A program made the translations under genes and the position numbers. Below are positions 16,082 through 24,635 of a stretch of DNA of 64,000 bases, piece by piece; position 1 is the stretch's first letter, and each line of letters opens with the position of its first letter. The notes beneath the pieces are model-generated. The model was given only the letters and a program-made list of their open reading frames with translations. It was not told where the DNA came from and ran no database searches. Source of the DNA: RBG-16-66-20 sp964564865 (lineage in GTDB: Bacteria > Pseudomonadota > Gammaproteobacteria > Burkholderiales > SG8-39); the NCBI GenBank assembly GCA_964564865.1, contig CAZMDA010000005.1, positions 24,047 through 88,046 of the forward strand, in the 5' to 3' direction.

Positions 16082-17068
16082 CTAGCGCCGGAGCCGCAGC
16101 TCCTGCGCCAGGTCGTGCACCGCCGCCGCGTAGAAGCTGGAGCGGTTGTACCGCGTGAGCACGTAGAAGTTGCGCATCCCGAGCCGGTACTCGGTGGGCG
16201 CATCCGGCGTCGGCAGGTCGATCAGCGCCACCGCGGTGTCCACCGGCAGGCTGCTGCGGGTTTCCACGCCGTGCTCGCGCAGGGAAGCCAGGGTAAACCT
16301 GCCGGGCTCGATGCCCGCCTCCAGCATCGCGCGGTGCGCCTCGCCCGCGACATGGGCCGGCAGCTGCACCGGCTCGCCGCGGCGCCAGCCGTGCTCCCTG
16401 AGGAAGTTGGCCACGCTGCCCACCGCGTCCACCGCGCTGGCGCGCAGGTCCACGGTGCCGTCGCCGTCGAAGTCCACGGCGAAGCGCCGGTAGCTGCCCG
16501 GCATGAACTGCGGGATCCCGATCGCGCCAGCGTACGAGCCTCTGACGCTGAATACGTCCAGCCCGGCATCGCGGGTGAACAGCAGGTACTGCTCCAGTTC
16601 GGAGCGGAAGTAGCCGGCGCGCGGCGGGTAGTGGAACGCCAGGGTGGCAAGCGCGTCGATGACGCGGAAGCTGCCCGCGTTCCGGCCATACAGGGTCTCG
16701 ACGCCGATGATGGCGACGATGACTTCCTCGGGCACGCCGTGCGCCTCGGCGGCGCGCGCCAGCGCCGCCTCGTGCCGGCGCCAGAACGCCAGTCCCTCGG
16801 CGATGCGGGCATCGTTGACGAAGCGCGCGCGGTAGGCGCGCCAGGAGCGCTCGCGCGGGTCCTTGGGCGGCGTGATCGCCTTGAGCACCGATTCCATGCG
16901 CCGCGCACGCGCGAACAGGTACTGCAGCTCGCTCTCGACGAAGGCATGGCGCTCGGCCATGTCGCGGATGAATGCGCGAACGTCGGTGCGCTGCGAGAAG
17001 GCATCCTTCGCAAGCGCCGGGAACGAGGCGCAGCAGGCCAGCGCCAGGATGAACGCGGCGCCCCTCAT
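16082..17068 (-). CDS. mltB: Lytic murein transglycosylase B
   Basis: Cleaves peptidoglycan glycan strands to anhydro-muropeptides. It has 328 residues. The N-terminal signal ends around residue 20 (FPALA), and two Cys at 12-13 make lipidation possible but not clear. The family-3 catalytic Glu is E124 in IIGVETLYGRNAG, with IGIPQFMPGSYRRFAVDFDGDG following. It is convergent with nlpD (7 bases apart), and its ATG overlaps the stop of the transglutaminase gene, joining it to the tgpA-DUF58 unit. Confidence 0.95.
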   Translation of the reverse strand: MRGAAFILALACCASFPALAKDAFSQRTDVRAFIRDMAERHAFVESELQYLFARARRMESVLKAITPPKDPRERSWRAYRARFVNDARIAEGLAFWRRHEAALARAAEAHGVPEEVIVAIIGVETLYGRNAGSFRVIDALATLAFHYPPRAGYFRSELEQYLLFTRDAGLDVFSVRGSYAGAIGIPQFMPGSYRRFAVDFDGDGTVDLRASAVDAVGSVANFLREHGWRRGEPVQLPAHVAGEAHRAMLEAGIEPGRFTLASLREHGVETRSSLPVDTAVALIDLPTPDAPTEYRLGMRNFYVLTRYNRSSFYAAAVHDLAQELRLRR

Positions 17069-19071
17069 GCGGGATGGAACTCCCGCACGCGGCGGCGCAG
17101 CTCGGCGACCCGGTCCGCCGGGGCGTCGCCGCCGTAGCGAAGGGCGATGTACAGCGCGGCGATGCCCCGGATGGCCTCCGCCATGACGGGGAACCGCGCG
17201 GCGGCGCGCTCGGAGAAGTCGCGCGGGCCCTCGTGCGGCGCACGCGCCACGCCGCGCCGGCCCAGCTTGCGGCAGAACACGAGCCAGGCGCGGTTGACCG
17301 GGTCGGGTCGCGCGTGGCGGCGCAGCGACCAGGCCACCAGCGCCACGACCAGCGCGCCCAGCACGGTCATCAGCGCGGCGGCGAGGCCGCGCCAGTCGAT
17401 GTCGCCCATCCCGAGGAGTGACATCAGCTCGCGCTGGCGCTCCGGGTTGTAGCCCAGCACCCAGACGTTCCACTGGTGCGTGAGCGCTTCCCACTGGTTG
17501 CGCATCGAGCGCAGCCACTGCAGCTCAGGCCGCATCAGGAACGGCAGTTCCTGCGCCGTCGGCACCGAGCGCGCGAGGCCGGCTTCCAGGCGTCCGGGCG
17601 CCGATAGCGCGGTGGGATCGACGCGCACCCAGCCGCGGTCCACCAGGTAGACCTCGGCCCAGGCGTGGGCGTCCGACTGGCGCACCGTGACCTTGCCGTC
17701 CACCGGATTGAGGTCGCCGCCCTGGTACCCGGTGACCACGCGCGCGGGGACGCCCGCGGCGCGCATCAGGAACACCAGCGCGGAGGAAAAATGCTCGCAG
17801 AACCCGGCCTTGGTCTGGAACAGGAACTCGTCCACGGAGTCCTGGCCCAGCAGCGGCGGCTCGAGCGTGTAGACCAGCTGCGAGCTGCGGAAGAACTCCG
17901 CCGCTCGCTGCAGCACCGCGGCGTCACCAGGCAGTTCGCGCCGCCAGGACTCGGCCAGCGCCACCGCCTTCGGGTTGAAGCCGGGCGGCAGGCGCAGGGC
18001 GCGGCGCAGCTGCCAGGGCTCGACCGCCGGGTCGGGCGGCAGCTCGGTGTGCGAGACCATGTCGTAGCGCATCCGCGCCCGGATCGGCGCGAGCGCCACG
18101 ATCTGGCCGTCGTCCAGCAGGCGCGCGCGCTCGGGCACCACGGCCGCGGTCTCGATCGCGAACAGCCAGTTGCGGTTGTGCGGCTCCAGCGTCACCGCGT
18201 AGGCATGGCGACCGGCGTCGATGCCCGGGCCCGGCTGCCGCGGCGGGGACTGCGCGAAGCCGGGCGAGCCGACGCGCCAGGTGCGGCCGTCGAAATCCCA
18301 CAGTACCGGCCCGCGCCAGTAAAGCGCGCGCCGCGGCGGCATCTCGCCTTCGAACTCGACGCGGAAGGCGACCGCGTCGGACAGGGTGAGCTGCGACAGG
18401 TTGCCGGGAGACATGGTGTCCGACAGCCCGCTCATCGCGGTATAGGCGTCCTGCGGCAAGCCCCACAGCGGCCCCTGGACCCGCGGAAAGAGGGCGAACA
18501 GGACCAGCGCCGCGGGGATCGCCTGGGCGAGCAGGATGCCGGCGGTGCGCAGGTTCGCGCGCAGATCCCGGCGCGGCGCGCTGAAACCGACCAGCGACGC
18601 GGTGGTGAGCGCGAGCGCGGCGCACATCGCCAGCGCGGTCGGGATGGACTGCGAGTAGAGGAAGTTCGTCATCACCAGGAACCAGGCCAGGAAGACGACC
18701 GCGGTGCCGTCGCGCTGGCTGCGCATCTCCAGCAGCTTGAGGCCGGAGAACAGCACCAGCAGCACGATGCCCGGGGTGCGGCCGAACAGGGCGCGGTACT
18801 CCATCCAGACACCGGCCATGGCGGCCAGGGCCACCGCGAGCAGCACCCAGCGCGAGGGCAGGATCTCCGGATGGCGCAGCGCGAGGCAGCGCCAGGCGTA
18901 GAGCAGCACGGTGAGCAGCGTCAGCCACCAGGGCGCGCGCAGGGCGTGCGGCGCCACCACCAGCGCGAGCGCGATCACCAGGCCAGCGAGATCGCGGGCG
19001 CCGATCGGGCGCAACTCCGGGGTGAAAGGGTGCGCGGCCGGTGTCGCCGCGGGCGCCGGCGTGGCGCTCAC
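17065..19071 (-). CDS. DUF3488/transglutaminase-like membrane protein (TgpA type)
   Basis: A 668-residue inner-membrane protein: a DUF3488 region with six or so N-terminal helices, then a periplasmic transglutaminase-core domain with the triad Cys 425 (AGFCEHFSSALVFLMRAAGVPAR), His (QSDAHAWAEVYL) and Asp (VRVDPTAL). One more helix near 570 and a short cytoplasmic tail follow. P. aeruginosa TgpA, the best-known member, is essential. The natural substrate is uncertain. It lies between DUF58 upstream and mltB downstream with ATGA overlaps on both sides. The MoxR ATPase that usually precedes this pair is not adjacent. Confidence 0.92.
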   Translation of the reverse strand: MSATPAPAATPAAHPFTPELRPIGARDLAGLVIALALVVAPHALRAPWWLTLLTVLLYAWRCLALRHPEILPSRWVLLAVALAAMAGVWMEYRALFGRTPGIVLLVLFSGLKLLEMRSQRDGTAVVFLAWFLVMTNFLYSQSIPTALAMCAALALTTASLVGFSAPRRDLRANLRTAGILLAQAIPAALVLFALFPRVQGPLWGLPQDAYTAMSGLSDTMSPGNLSQLTLSDAVAFRVEFEGEMPPRRALYWRGPVLWDFDGRTWRVGSPGFAQSPPRQPGPGIDAGRHAYAVTLEPHNRNWLFAIETAAVVPERARLLDDGQIVALAPIRARMRYDMVSHTELPPDPAVEPWQLRRALRLPPGFNPKAVALAESWRRELPGDAAVLQRAAEFFRSSQLVYTLEPPLLGQDSVDEFLFQTKAGFCEHFSSALVFLMRAAGVPARVVTGYQGGDLNPVDGKVTVRQSDAHAWAEVYLVDRGWVRVDPTALSAPGRLEAGLARSVPTAQELPFLMRPELQWLRSMRNQWEALTHQWNVWVLGYNPERQRELMSLLGMGDIDWRGLAAALMTVLGALVVALVAWSLRRHARPDPVNRAWLVFCRKLGRRGVARAPHEGPRDFSERAAARFPVMAEAIRGIAALYIALRYGGDAPADRVAELRRRVREFHPA

Positions 19072-20042
19072 CCGCGCACCTCCGGACCGTGCAGCGCCAG
19101 CGCCTGCAGGCAGGCCGCGCGGTGCGGGGCGCCGCGCTCGGGCGCGATCGCCACGCCCGGCAGCCGCAGGCCGTAGCGCAGGCCGTCGCGCTCCGCGGCG
19201 ATCACCCAGCCGGCCAGGCGCGACAGGCGCTCCTCGGTTCCGGCGCCGGGGGGCAGCTGCGACCAGTCGAGCATGAGCTCGGCGGCGGCCTCCCCGGAGA
19301 ACTGCTTGGTCAGCATGTCGCCGCTGCGCGCGGCCGCCTTCCAGGCGACATGGCGTGGCGAATCCGAGAGCTGGTAGCTGCGCAGGCCGGCGTAGTCGTC
19401 ATTGCCGGTAGCCTGCGCGCGCGCGACGCCGGCGCGTGGATCCGGACTGTGCGGCGGCAGCGGGCTGCGCACCGGCCGCGGGTAGACCAGGCAGCGCGCA
19501 TCCGGCTCGACATAGCTCCAGGCGCGGAACAGTCCGAGCGGGAAGCGGGTCTCCAGCATGAGCCGTCCCCAGGGCAGCCAGCCGCGCCTTGTCGCGGGCA
19601 CCGGCAGTACCGCCTCCGCCGTCTCGTGCGCGCCCAACTCGGCCACCTGCTGCGAGCCCGAGGCCACATGGCGCACCAGGATCTGCGGCCGGTCGAAGGG
19701 CGCCTGGCTGGCGAGCACCAGGCGCAAGGGCGCCTGCTCGCCGGCGAACACCGGCTCGACGCGGCCGGCGCTCACCGAGAGCTGGGCCAGGTTGCGCGCG
19801 GTGTGCACCATCCCGGCGACGCCGAGGCCGCCCAGCAGGAAGGTGAGCGCGAAGCCGAGCGACATGGCGTAGTTGATCGACCCGACGAGCAGGATGCCGA
19901 GCGTCCCGGCGAACAGCCAGCCCAGGCGCGTCGGCACGATGTAGACGCGCCGGTGACCAAGCACCACGGCGCCGCGCTCCGGCGGCGAATAGCCGTAGAA
20001 CCACCTGCGCAATGCGCCGCCCTCAGGCGATCGGCCCGTCAT
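19068..20042 (-). CDS. DUF58 family protein
   Basis: A 324-residue membrane-linked protein with a pair of N-terminal helices (LGWLFAGTLGILLVGSINYAM and the next) and a C-terminal DUF58 domain of von Willebrand A type. The family signature is YQLSDSPRHVAWKAAARSGDML. DUF58 proteins normally work with a MoxR AAA ATPase and transglutaminase-like partners. Here the transglutaminase partner overlaps by 4 bases, but no moxR is beside it. Upstream it overlaps the lytic transglycosylase gene by 20 bases. Confidence 0.9.
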   Translation of the reverse strand: MTGRSPEGGALRRWFYGYSPPERGAVVLGHRRVYIVPTRLGWLFAGTLGILLVGSINYAMSLGFALTFLLGGLGVAGMVHTARNLAQLSVSAGRVEPVFAGEQAPLRLVLASQAPFDRPQILVRHVASGSQQVAELGAHETAEAVLPVPATRRGWLPWGRLMLETRFPLGLFRAWSYVEPDARCLVYPRPVRSPLPPHSPDPRAGVARAQATGNDDYAGLRSYQLSDSPRHVAWKAAARSGDMLTKQFSGEAAAELMLDWSQLPPGAGTEERLSRLAGWVIAAERDGLRYGLRLPGVAIAPERGAPHRAACLQALALHGPEVRG

Positions 20043-20622
20043 AGCGCCACTTGCCTTGCCAGTGCGCGTGCACCAGGTTCGGGTATTCCGGGCGGCCGAG
20101 GCTGCCGTTGTAGCGACCGAGGGCTCGGAAGTAGTCGCCCTTCTCGATGTCGAGGTAGTGGCGCAGGATGACGCAGCCGTAACGCAGGTTGATCCTCAGG
20201 TGGAACAGGTTGTGATGCGGCTCGCCGATCAGCTTCACCCAGAACGGCATGACTTGCATGTAGCCGCGGGCGCCGGCGCTGGATACCGCGTACTTGCGGA
20301 AGCCGGATTCGACCTCGATCAGGCCCAGCACCAGCTGCGGCGGCAAGCGGTTGCGGATCGCCTCGTAGTGGGTCGTGACCAGGAATTCGTGGCGCACCTT
20401 GCGGTCGGGCATGCGTGCGCGCAGGCGGCGTTGCATTTCGCTCAGCCAGCGGTGGCCATCGCCGGGGTCGCCGAAGTTCAGGTGCGGTACCCCGCGGTCG
20501 GAAATGGAAGCCTGCATGGAGGTGCGCACGCTCGCCGCCAGCTCCTCGTAGACCTGGTTGCCCGCGAATGCCGGCCGCACTGCCAGTGCAAGCGGCAGGG
20601 CGAGGAAGTCCCGGCGCCTCAC
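20023..20622 (-). CDS. Lytic transglycosylase (SLT domain) with Tat-like signal
   Basis: A 199-residue predicted peptidoglycan-cleaving enzyme. GTG start at 20622 overlaps the proS stop (GTGA). The N-terminus MRRRDFLALPLALAVRPAFA has a twin-arginine pattern and an AFA cleavage site near residue 20, so Tat export is likely. The SLT core is seen in LGLIEVESGFRKYAVSSAGARG (catalytic Glu 105) and YMQVMPFW, with the final RALGRYNGS. This proS-transglycosylase order is common in betaproteobacteria. Confidence 0.9.
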   Translation of the reverse strand: MRRRDFLALPLALAVRPAFAGNQVYEELAASVRTSMQASISDRGVPHLNFGDPGDGHRWLSEMQRRLRARMPDRKVRHEFLVTTHYEAIRNRLPPQLVLGLIEVESGFRKYAVSSAGARGYMQVMPFWVKLIGEPHHNLFHLRINLRYGCVILRHYLDIEKGDYFRALGRYNGSLGRPEYPNLVHAHWQGKWRYDGPIA

Positions 20623-22328
20623 GCGCCCAGTCTCTCCCGCAGGAAGGCGATGGCCTCTCCGGCCGGGACGCTGCGTGCGTCGGCGTCGCGCCGGCCCTTG
20701 TACTCCAGGGTGCCGGCGGCCATGCCACGTTCCGAGATCACGATCCGGTGCGGCACGCCGATCAGCTCCATGTCGGCGAACAGCACGCCGGCGCGCTCGT
20801 CGCGGTCCTCCAGCAGGACGTCGATGCCCGCGGCGGCGAGTTCGGCGTAGAGCCGGTCCGCGGCCTCGCGCACCGCCGCGCTCTTGCGGTAGCCGATGGG
20901 CACCAGCGCGACCTCGAACGGCGCCATGGCGCGCGGGAAGGCGATCCCGCGCTCGTCGTGGTTCTGCTCGATCGCGGCGGCGACGATGCGCGTCACGCCG
21001 ATGCCGTAGCAGCCCATCTCCATCGGCTGCGCCGCGCCCTTCTCGTCGAGGTAGGTCGCCTTGAGCGCCTCCGAGTACTTGGTGCGCAGCTGGAAGATGT
21101 GCCCGACCTCGATGCCGCGCTGGATGCGCAGCGTCCCCTTGCCGTCCGGGCTGGCGTCGCCCTCGAGGACGTTGCGGATGTCGGCTACCACGGCGGGCTC
21201 GGCCAGGTCGCGGCCCCAGTTGACGCCGGTGAGGTGGAAGCCGGCCTCGTTGGCGCCGCAGACGAAGTCGCCCATGGCCGTGACCGTGCGGTCGGCGATC
21301 ACCAGGGCGTCCTTCACCCCGACCGGTCCGATGTAGCCCGGCGGGCAGCCGGTGTGGTGCGCGATCTCGGCCTCGCTGGCGAAGCGGAACGGGGCCAGGC
21401 CGGCGACCTTGCCGGCCTTCACCTCGTTCAGGCTGTGGTCCCCGCGCAGCAGCAGCATGGCAAAGCGCTCCCCGCTCATGACGGCGATCGCTTTGACCGT
21501 GCGCTGGAGCGGAAGTTTGAGCAGCGCGGCGACGTCCTCGCAGGTGGTCCTGCCCGGGGTGGCGGCCTTCACCATCGGCATCGCGGGAGCAGGGCGCGGG
21601 GCGGGCGGTGCGACAGCCTCGGCCAGCTCGATGTTGGCGGCGTAGTCGGATTCCGGGCACCAGGCAATGGCGTCCTCGCCGGAGTCGGCAAGGACATGGA
21701 ACTCGTGCGAGCCGGTGCCGCCGATCGCCCCGGGGTCGGCGGCGACGGCGCGGAACTTCAGGCCCAGGCGCTCGAAGATGCGGCAGTAGGTGTCGTGCAT
21801 GACGCCGTACTCGCGCACCAGGTCGTCATAGCCGGCGTGGAACGAGTAGCCGTCCTTCATGACGAACTCGCGCGCCCGCATGACGCCGAAGCGGGGCCGG
21901 ATCTCGTCCCGGAACTTGGTGTGCATCTGGTAGAAGTGGGCCGGCAGCTGGCGGTAGCTGCGGATCTCGCGCCGCGCGATGTCGGTGATCACCTCCTCGT
22001 GCGTCGGGCCGAACAGGAAGTCGCGCTGGTGGCGGTCCTTGATCTTGAGCATCTGCGGGCCGAAGGCATCCCAGCGGCCGCTTTCCACCCAGAGTTCCGA
22101 GGGAATGACGCAGGGCATCTGCAGCTCCAGCGCGCCGGCCCGGTTCATCTCCTCGCGCACCACCGCCTCGACCTTGCGCACCACGCGCAGGCCCAGGGGC
22201 ATCCAGGTGTACAGCCCGGAGCCGAGGCGCCGGATCAGCCCGGCGCGCAGCATCAGCTTGTGGCTGGCGAGCTCGGCCTCGGCGGGGGCCTCCTTGATGG
22301 TGCTGAGAAAGTATCGTGAGGAACGCAT
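20619..22328 (-). CDS. proS: Prolyl-tRNA synthetase, bacterial type with editing domain
   Basis: Charges tRNA-Pro. It has 569 residues, normal for the bacterial form. Motif 2 region (FLFGPTHEEVITDIARREI, FRDEIRPRFGVMRAREFVMKDGYSF), a YbaK-like editing insertion (about 225-380, with CPPGYIGPVG) that clears Ala-tRNA-Pro, motif 3 (GCYGIGVTRIVAAAIEQNHD) and the anticodon-binding domain are in order. A minus-strand TAGAAT at 22386-22391 may be its -10. Two tRNA-Pro genes lie in this same window. Confidence 0.97.
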   Translation of the reverse strand: MRSSRYFLSTIKEAPAEAELASHKLMLRAGLIRRLGSGLYTWMPLGLRVVRKVEAVVREEMNRAGALELQMPCVIPSELWVESGRWDAFGPQMLKIKDRHQRDFLFGPTHEEVITDIARREIRSYRQLPAHFYQMHTKFRDEIRPRFGVMRAREFVMKDGYSFHAGYDDLVREYGVMHDTYCRIFERLGLKFRAVAADPGAIGGTGSHEFHVLADSGEDAIAWCPESDYAANIELAEAVAPPAPRPAPAMPMVKAATPGRTTCEDVAALLKLPLQRTVKAIAVMSGERFAMLLLRGDHSLNEVKAGKVAGLAPFRFASEAEIAHHTGCPPGYIGPVGVKDALVIADRTVTAMGDFVCGANEAGFHLTGVNWGRDLAEPAVVADIRNVLEGDASPDGKGTLRIQRGIEVGHIFQLRTKYSEALKATYLDEKGAAQPMEMGCYGIGVTRIVAAAIEQNHDERGIAFPRAMAPFEVALVPIGYRKSAAVREAADRLYAELAAAGIDVLLEDRDERAGVLFADMELIGVPHRIVISERGMAAGTLEYKGRRDADARSVPAGEAIAFLRERLGA

Positions 22329-22424
22329 GTCCGGGAGTCCGCGCGACGTTGTCTTTGGCGGATGGCTGTGGAAAAATGCGAGAGGATTCTAGCCTAGGTG
22401 GTGGTGCCATGGTTGGGTACACCA

Positions 22425-22937
22425 ATGCTTGACAGGGACGGCTACCGACCGAATGTGGGCGTCATACTCGCCAACCCGCGCAACGACGTGTTCTGGGGCA
22501 AGCGGGTCAACCAGCACGCCTGGCAGTTCCCGCAGGGCGGCATCAAGGCGGGCGAGTCTCCCGAGCAGGCCATGTACCGCGAGCTCGAGGAGGAGACCGG
22601 GCTGCGGGCGGACCACGTGCGGATCCTCGGCCGCACCCGCCAGTGGCTGCGGTACGAGGTGCCCGAGCGCTGGATGCGGCGCGACTGGCGCGGCGCCTAC
22701 CGGGGCCAGAAGCAGATCTGGTACCTGCTGCGCCTGACCGGCCGCGACAGCGACGTCAAGCTGCGCGCCAGCGGCCATCCGGAGTTTGACGCCTGGCGGT
22801 GGCAGGATTACTGGATTCCGCTCGAGACCGTGATCGAGTTCAAGCGCGAGGTCTACCGCCAGGCGCTCACCGAACTGCATCGCTACCTGAACGCAGACCG
22901 CCGCCCGCCGGCGCTGCGCGCGGGTTCCGCGGGATAG
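22425..22937 (+). CDS. rppH: RNA pyrophosphohydrolase
   Basis: Nudix hydrolase that removes pyrophosphate from 5'-triphosphate mRNA and so starts RNase E-dependent decay. It has 170 residues beginning MLDRDGYRPNVGVIL, as in the family. The Nudix box is GGIKAGESPEQAMYRELEEETGL split over residues 38-60, and the KQIWYLLRL and FDAWRW segments are conserved. An upstream in-frame GTG (22398) would add nine residues not seen in relatives. It is divergent from proS. Confidence 0.96.
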   Translation: MLDRDGYRPNVGVILANPRNDVFWGKRVNQHAWQFPQGGIKAGESPEQAMYRELEEETGLRADHVRILGRTRQWLRYEVPERWMRRDWRGAYRGQKQIWYLLRLTGRDSDVKLRASGHPEFDAWRWQDYWIPLETVIEFKREVYRQALTELHRYLNADRRPPALRAGSAG

Positions 22938-23087
22938 AATCCCGGTCGGGGATCCGGCGTCGGGCGGCGGGGCCCTACGCCATAGGCGACCCCTATCGCG
23001 TCCATTGCAACAATCGATTTGCCGCGGCGCGCGGCGCGCCTTAGCGTTCCGTTCCAAGCCATTTCTCAGCATAACCAGGAGGCAGAC

Positions 23088-23507
23088 ATGCAACTCAAGG
23101 GAACCAAGACCCACGACAACCTGAAGGCCGCGTTCGCCGGCGAATCGCAGGCCAACCGCCGCTATCTCTACTTCGCCGCCAAGGCGGACGTGGAAGGCCA
23201 GAACGACGTCGCCGCGCTGTTCCGCTCCACCGCCGAAGGCGAGACCGGCCATGCCCACGGCCACCTGGAGTACCTCGAGCAGGTCGGCGACCCCGCGACC
23301 GACAAGCCGATCGGGCGCACGCGCCTGAACCTGGCGGCGGCGGTGGCCGGCGAAACCCACGAGTACACCGACATGTACCCCGGGATGGCCAAGGCCGCCC
23401 GCACCGAGGGCTTCACCGAGATCGCGGACTGGTTCGAGACCCTGGCCAAGGCGGAGCGCTCGCACGCCAACCGCTTCCAGAAGGCCCTCGACGCGCTGCA
23501 GGATTGA
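23088..23507 (+). CDS. Rubrerythrin, diiron domain only
   Basis: Non-haem diiron peroxidase-type protein of 139 residues. Diiron ligands are visible: Glu 19 (AFAGES), the ExxH at 52-55 (EGETGHAHGHL), Glu 89 and 92 (GETHEY) and the ExxH at 123-126 (AERSHANRF). The C-terminal rubredoxin domain of classical rubrerythrin is absent, so electrons must come from a separate donor. AGGAGG at 23077-23082 supports the start. Its stop overlaps an alternative start of the DUF3501 gene. Confidence 0.95.
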   Translation: MQLKGTKTHDNLKAAFAGESQANRRYLYFAAKADVEGQNDVAALFRSTAEGETGHAHGHLEYLEQVGDPATDKPIGRTRLNLAAAVAGETHEYTDMYPGMAKAARTEGFTEIADWFETLAKAERSHANRFQKALDALQD

Positions 23508-23515
23508 CCCGGCGC

Positions 23516-24097
23516 ATGCCGCAGATCGCGCGCGAGAGCCTGCTCTCGCTCGAGTCCTACGCCCGGGAGCGGAACGCGTTCCGCTCCCGGGTGATCGCGC
23601 ACAAGCGCGACCGCAGCGTGCAGCTGGGCGGGCACGTGATGCTGGTGTTCGAGGACGAGCTCACCATCCGCTACCAGGTCCAGGAGATGCTGCGCATCGA
23701 GCGCATCTTCGAGGACGAGGGCATCCAGGGCGAGCTGGACGCCTACAACCCGCTGATCCCGGACGGCGGCAACTGGAAGGCGACGATGCTCATCGAGTAC
23801 GAGGATCCGGAGGAGCGCAAGCTGCGCCTGGCGGAGCTCGGTGGCATCGAGGACCGCGTCTGGGTGCAGGTCGGCGGCGGCGCGAAGGTGGCGGCGATCG
23901 CCGACGAGGACCTCGACCGCGAGGAAGGCGACAAGACCTCCGCGGTGCACTTCCTGCGCTTCGAGGTTCCCGAGGCGGACCGTCGCGCGCTCAAGGCGGG
24001 CGCCGCCCTCACGATCGGCGTCGACCATCCGAAGTACAGCGCCAGCGTCGTCGTGCCGCCCGCGGTGCGCGCGTCCCTGGCGGCGGACCTCGCCTGA
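23516..24097 (+). CDS. DUF3501 family protein
   Basis: A 193-residue soluble protein of unknown function: ESLLSLESYARERNAFRSRVIAHKRDR, then LTIRYQVQEMLRIERIFEDEGIQGELDAYNPLIPDG and FLRFEVPEADRRALKAGAALTIGVDH. DUF3501 genes repeatedly sit beside rubrerythrin-like genes, which suggests a link with oxidative or iron metabolism. That is inference from context. ATG 23516 is preferred over TTG 23504, which would overlap the rubrerythrin stop. Confidence 0.88.
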   Translation: MPQIARESLLSLESYARERNAFRSRVIAHKRDRSVQLGGHVMLVFEDELTIRYQVQEMLRIERIFEDEGIQGELDAYNPLIPDGGNWKATMLIEYEDPEERKLRLAELGGIEDRVWVQVGGGAKVAAIADEDLDREEGDKTSAVHFLRFEVPEADRRALKAGAALTIGVDHPKYSASVVVPPAVRASLAADLA

Positions 24098-24101
24098 GGC
24101 G

Positions 24102-24626
24102 GTGAAGCGGGGAATCGCCCGTTTCGCGGCCGCGGCCCTCGCGCTGGCGGCCTGCCCGGCGCTGCACGCGCAATCCTCGCCGTTCAAGTCCGACTGGGAG
24201 ATGGAGCAGGAGAAGCGCTTCATCCGCGAAGGCGAGGTCAAGCTGCCGCCGCGCTACCGGGAGGAGGACCTGCTCGAGTTCGAGGTCGCCCGCACGGTCA
24301 GCTTCCGGTTCTTCATCGACAAGGCCTCGCTCGGCGTCGGCGCGGACGGGGTGGTGCGCTACACGCTGGTGGCGCGCAGCCCGCAGGGCGTCGAGAACGT
24401 GACCCACGAGGGCATCCACTGCACCAGCGGGCGCACCAAGGCCTATGCCGTGGGCCAAGCCGGCGGCCAGTGGCGCGCGGTGAACCAGGATTGGACCGAC
24501 GTGCAGAAGCTCTGGACGCGCGTGCTGCGGACGGACTACTTCTGCCCGCTGCACCGCGCCATCTACGACGCCGCCGAGGGCGTGGACGCGCTGCAGCGGG
24601 GCGGCCATCGCGACCGCGCCAACTAG
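24102..24626 (+). CDS. CNP1-like family periplasmic protein
   Basis: A 174-residue predicted exported protein. GTG start 4 bases after DUF3501, with a signal peptide ending near CPALHA. The mature part has FKSDWEMEQEKRFIREGEVKLP, RYTLVARSPQGVENVTHEGIHC and DYFCPLHRAIYDAAEGVDALQRGG, matching the CNP1-like family found mainly in betaproteobacteria. Two Cys in the mature region (HCTSG, YFCPL) may form a disulfide. Function is unknown. It ends 9 bases before the convergent proB. Confidence 0.85.
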   Translation: MKRGIARFAAAALALAACPALHAQSSPFKSDWEMEQEKRFIREGEVKLPPRYREEDLLEFEVARTVSFRFFIDKASLGVGADGVVRYTLVARSPQGVENVTHEGIHCTSGRTKAYAVGQAGGQWRAVNQDWTDVQKLWTRVLRTDYFCPLHRAIYDAAEGVDALQRGGHRDRAN

Positions 24627-24635
24627 CCGCGCCGG

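Noticed and set aside
23504..23515. TTG start for DUF3501 overlapping the rubrerythrin stop
   Set aside because: Possible, but ATG 23516 gives the usual family N-terminus.
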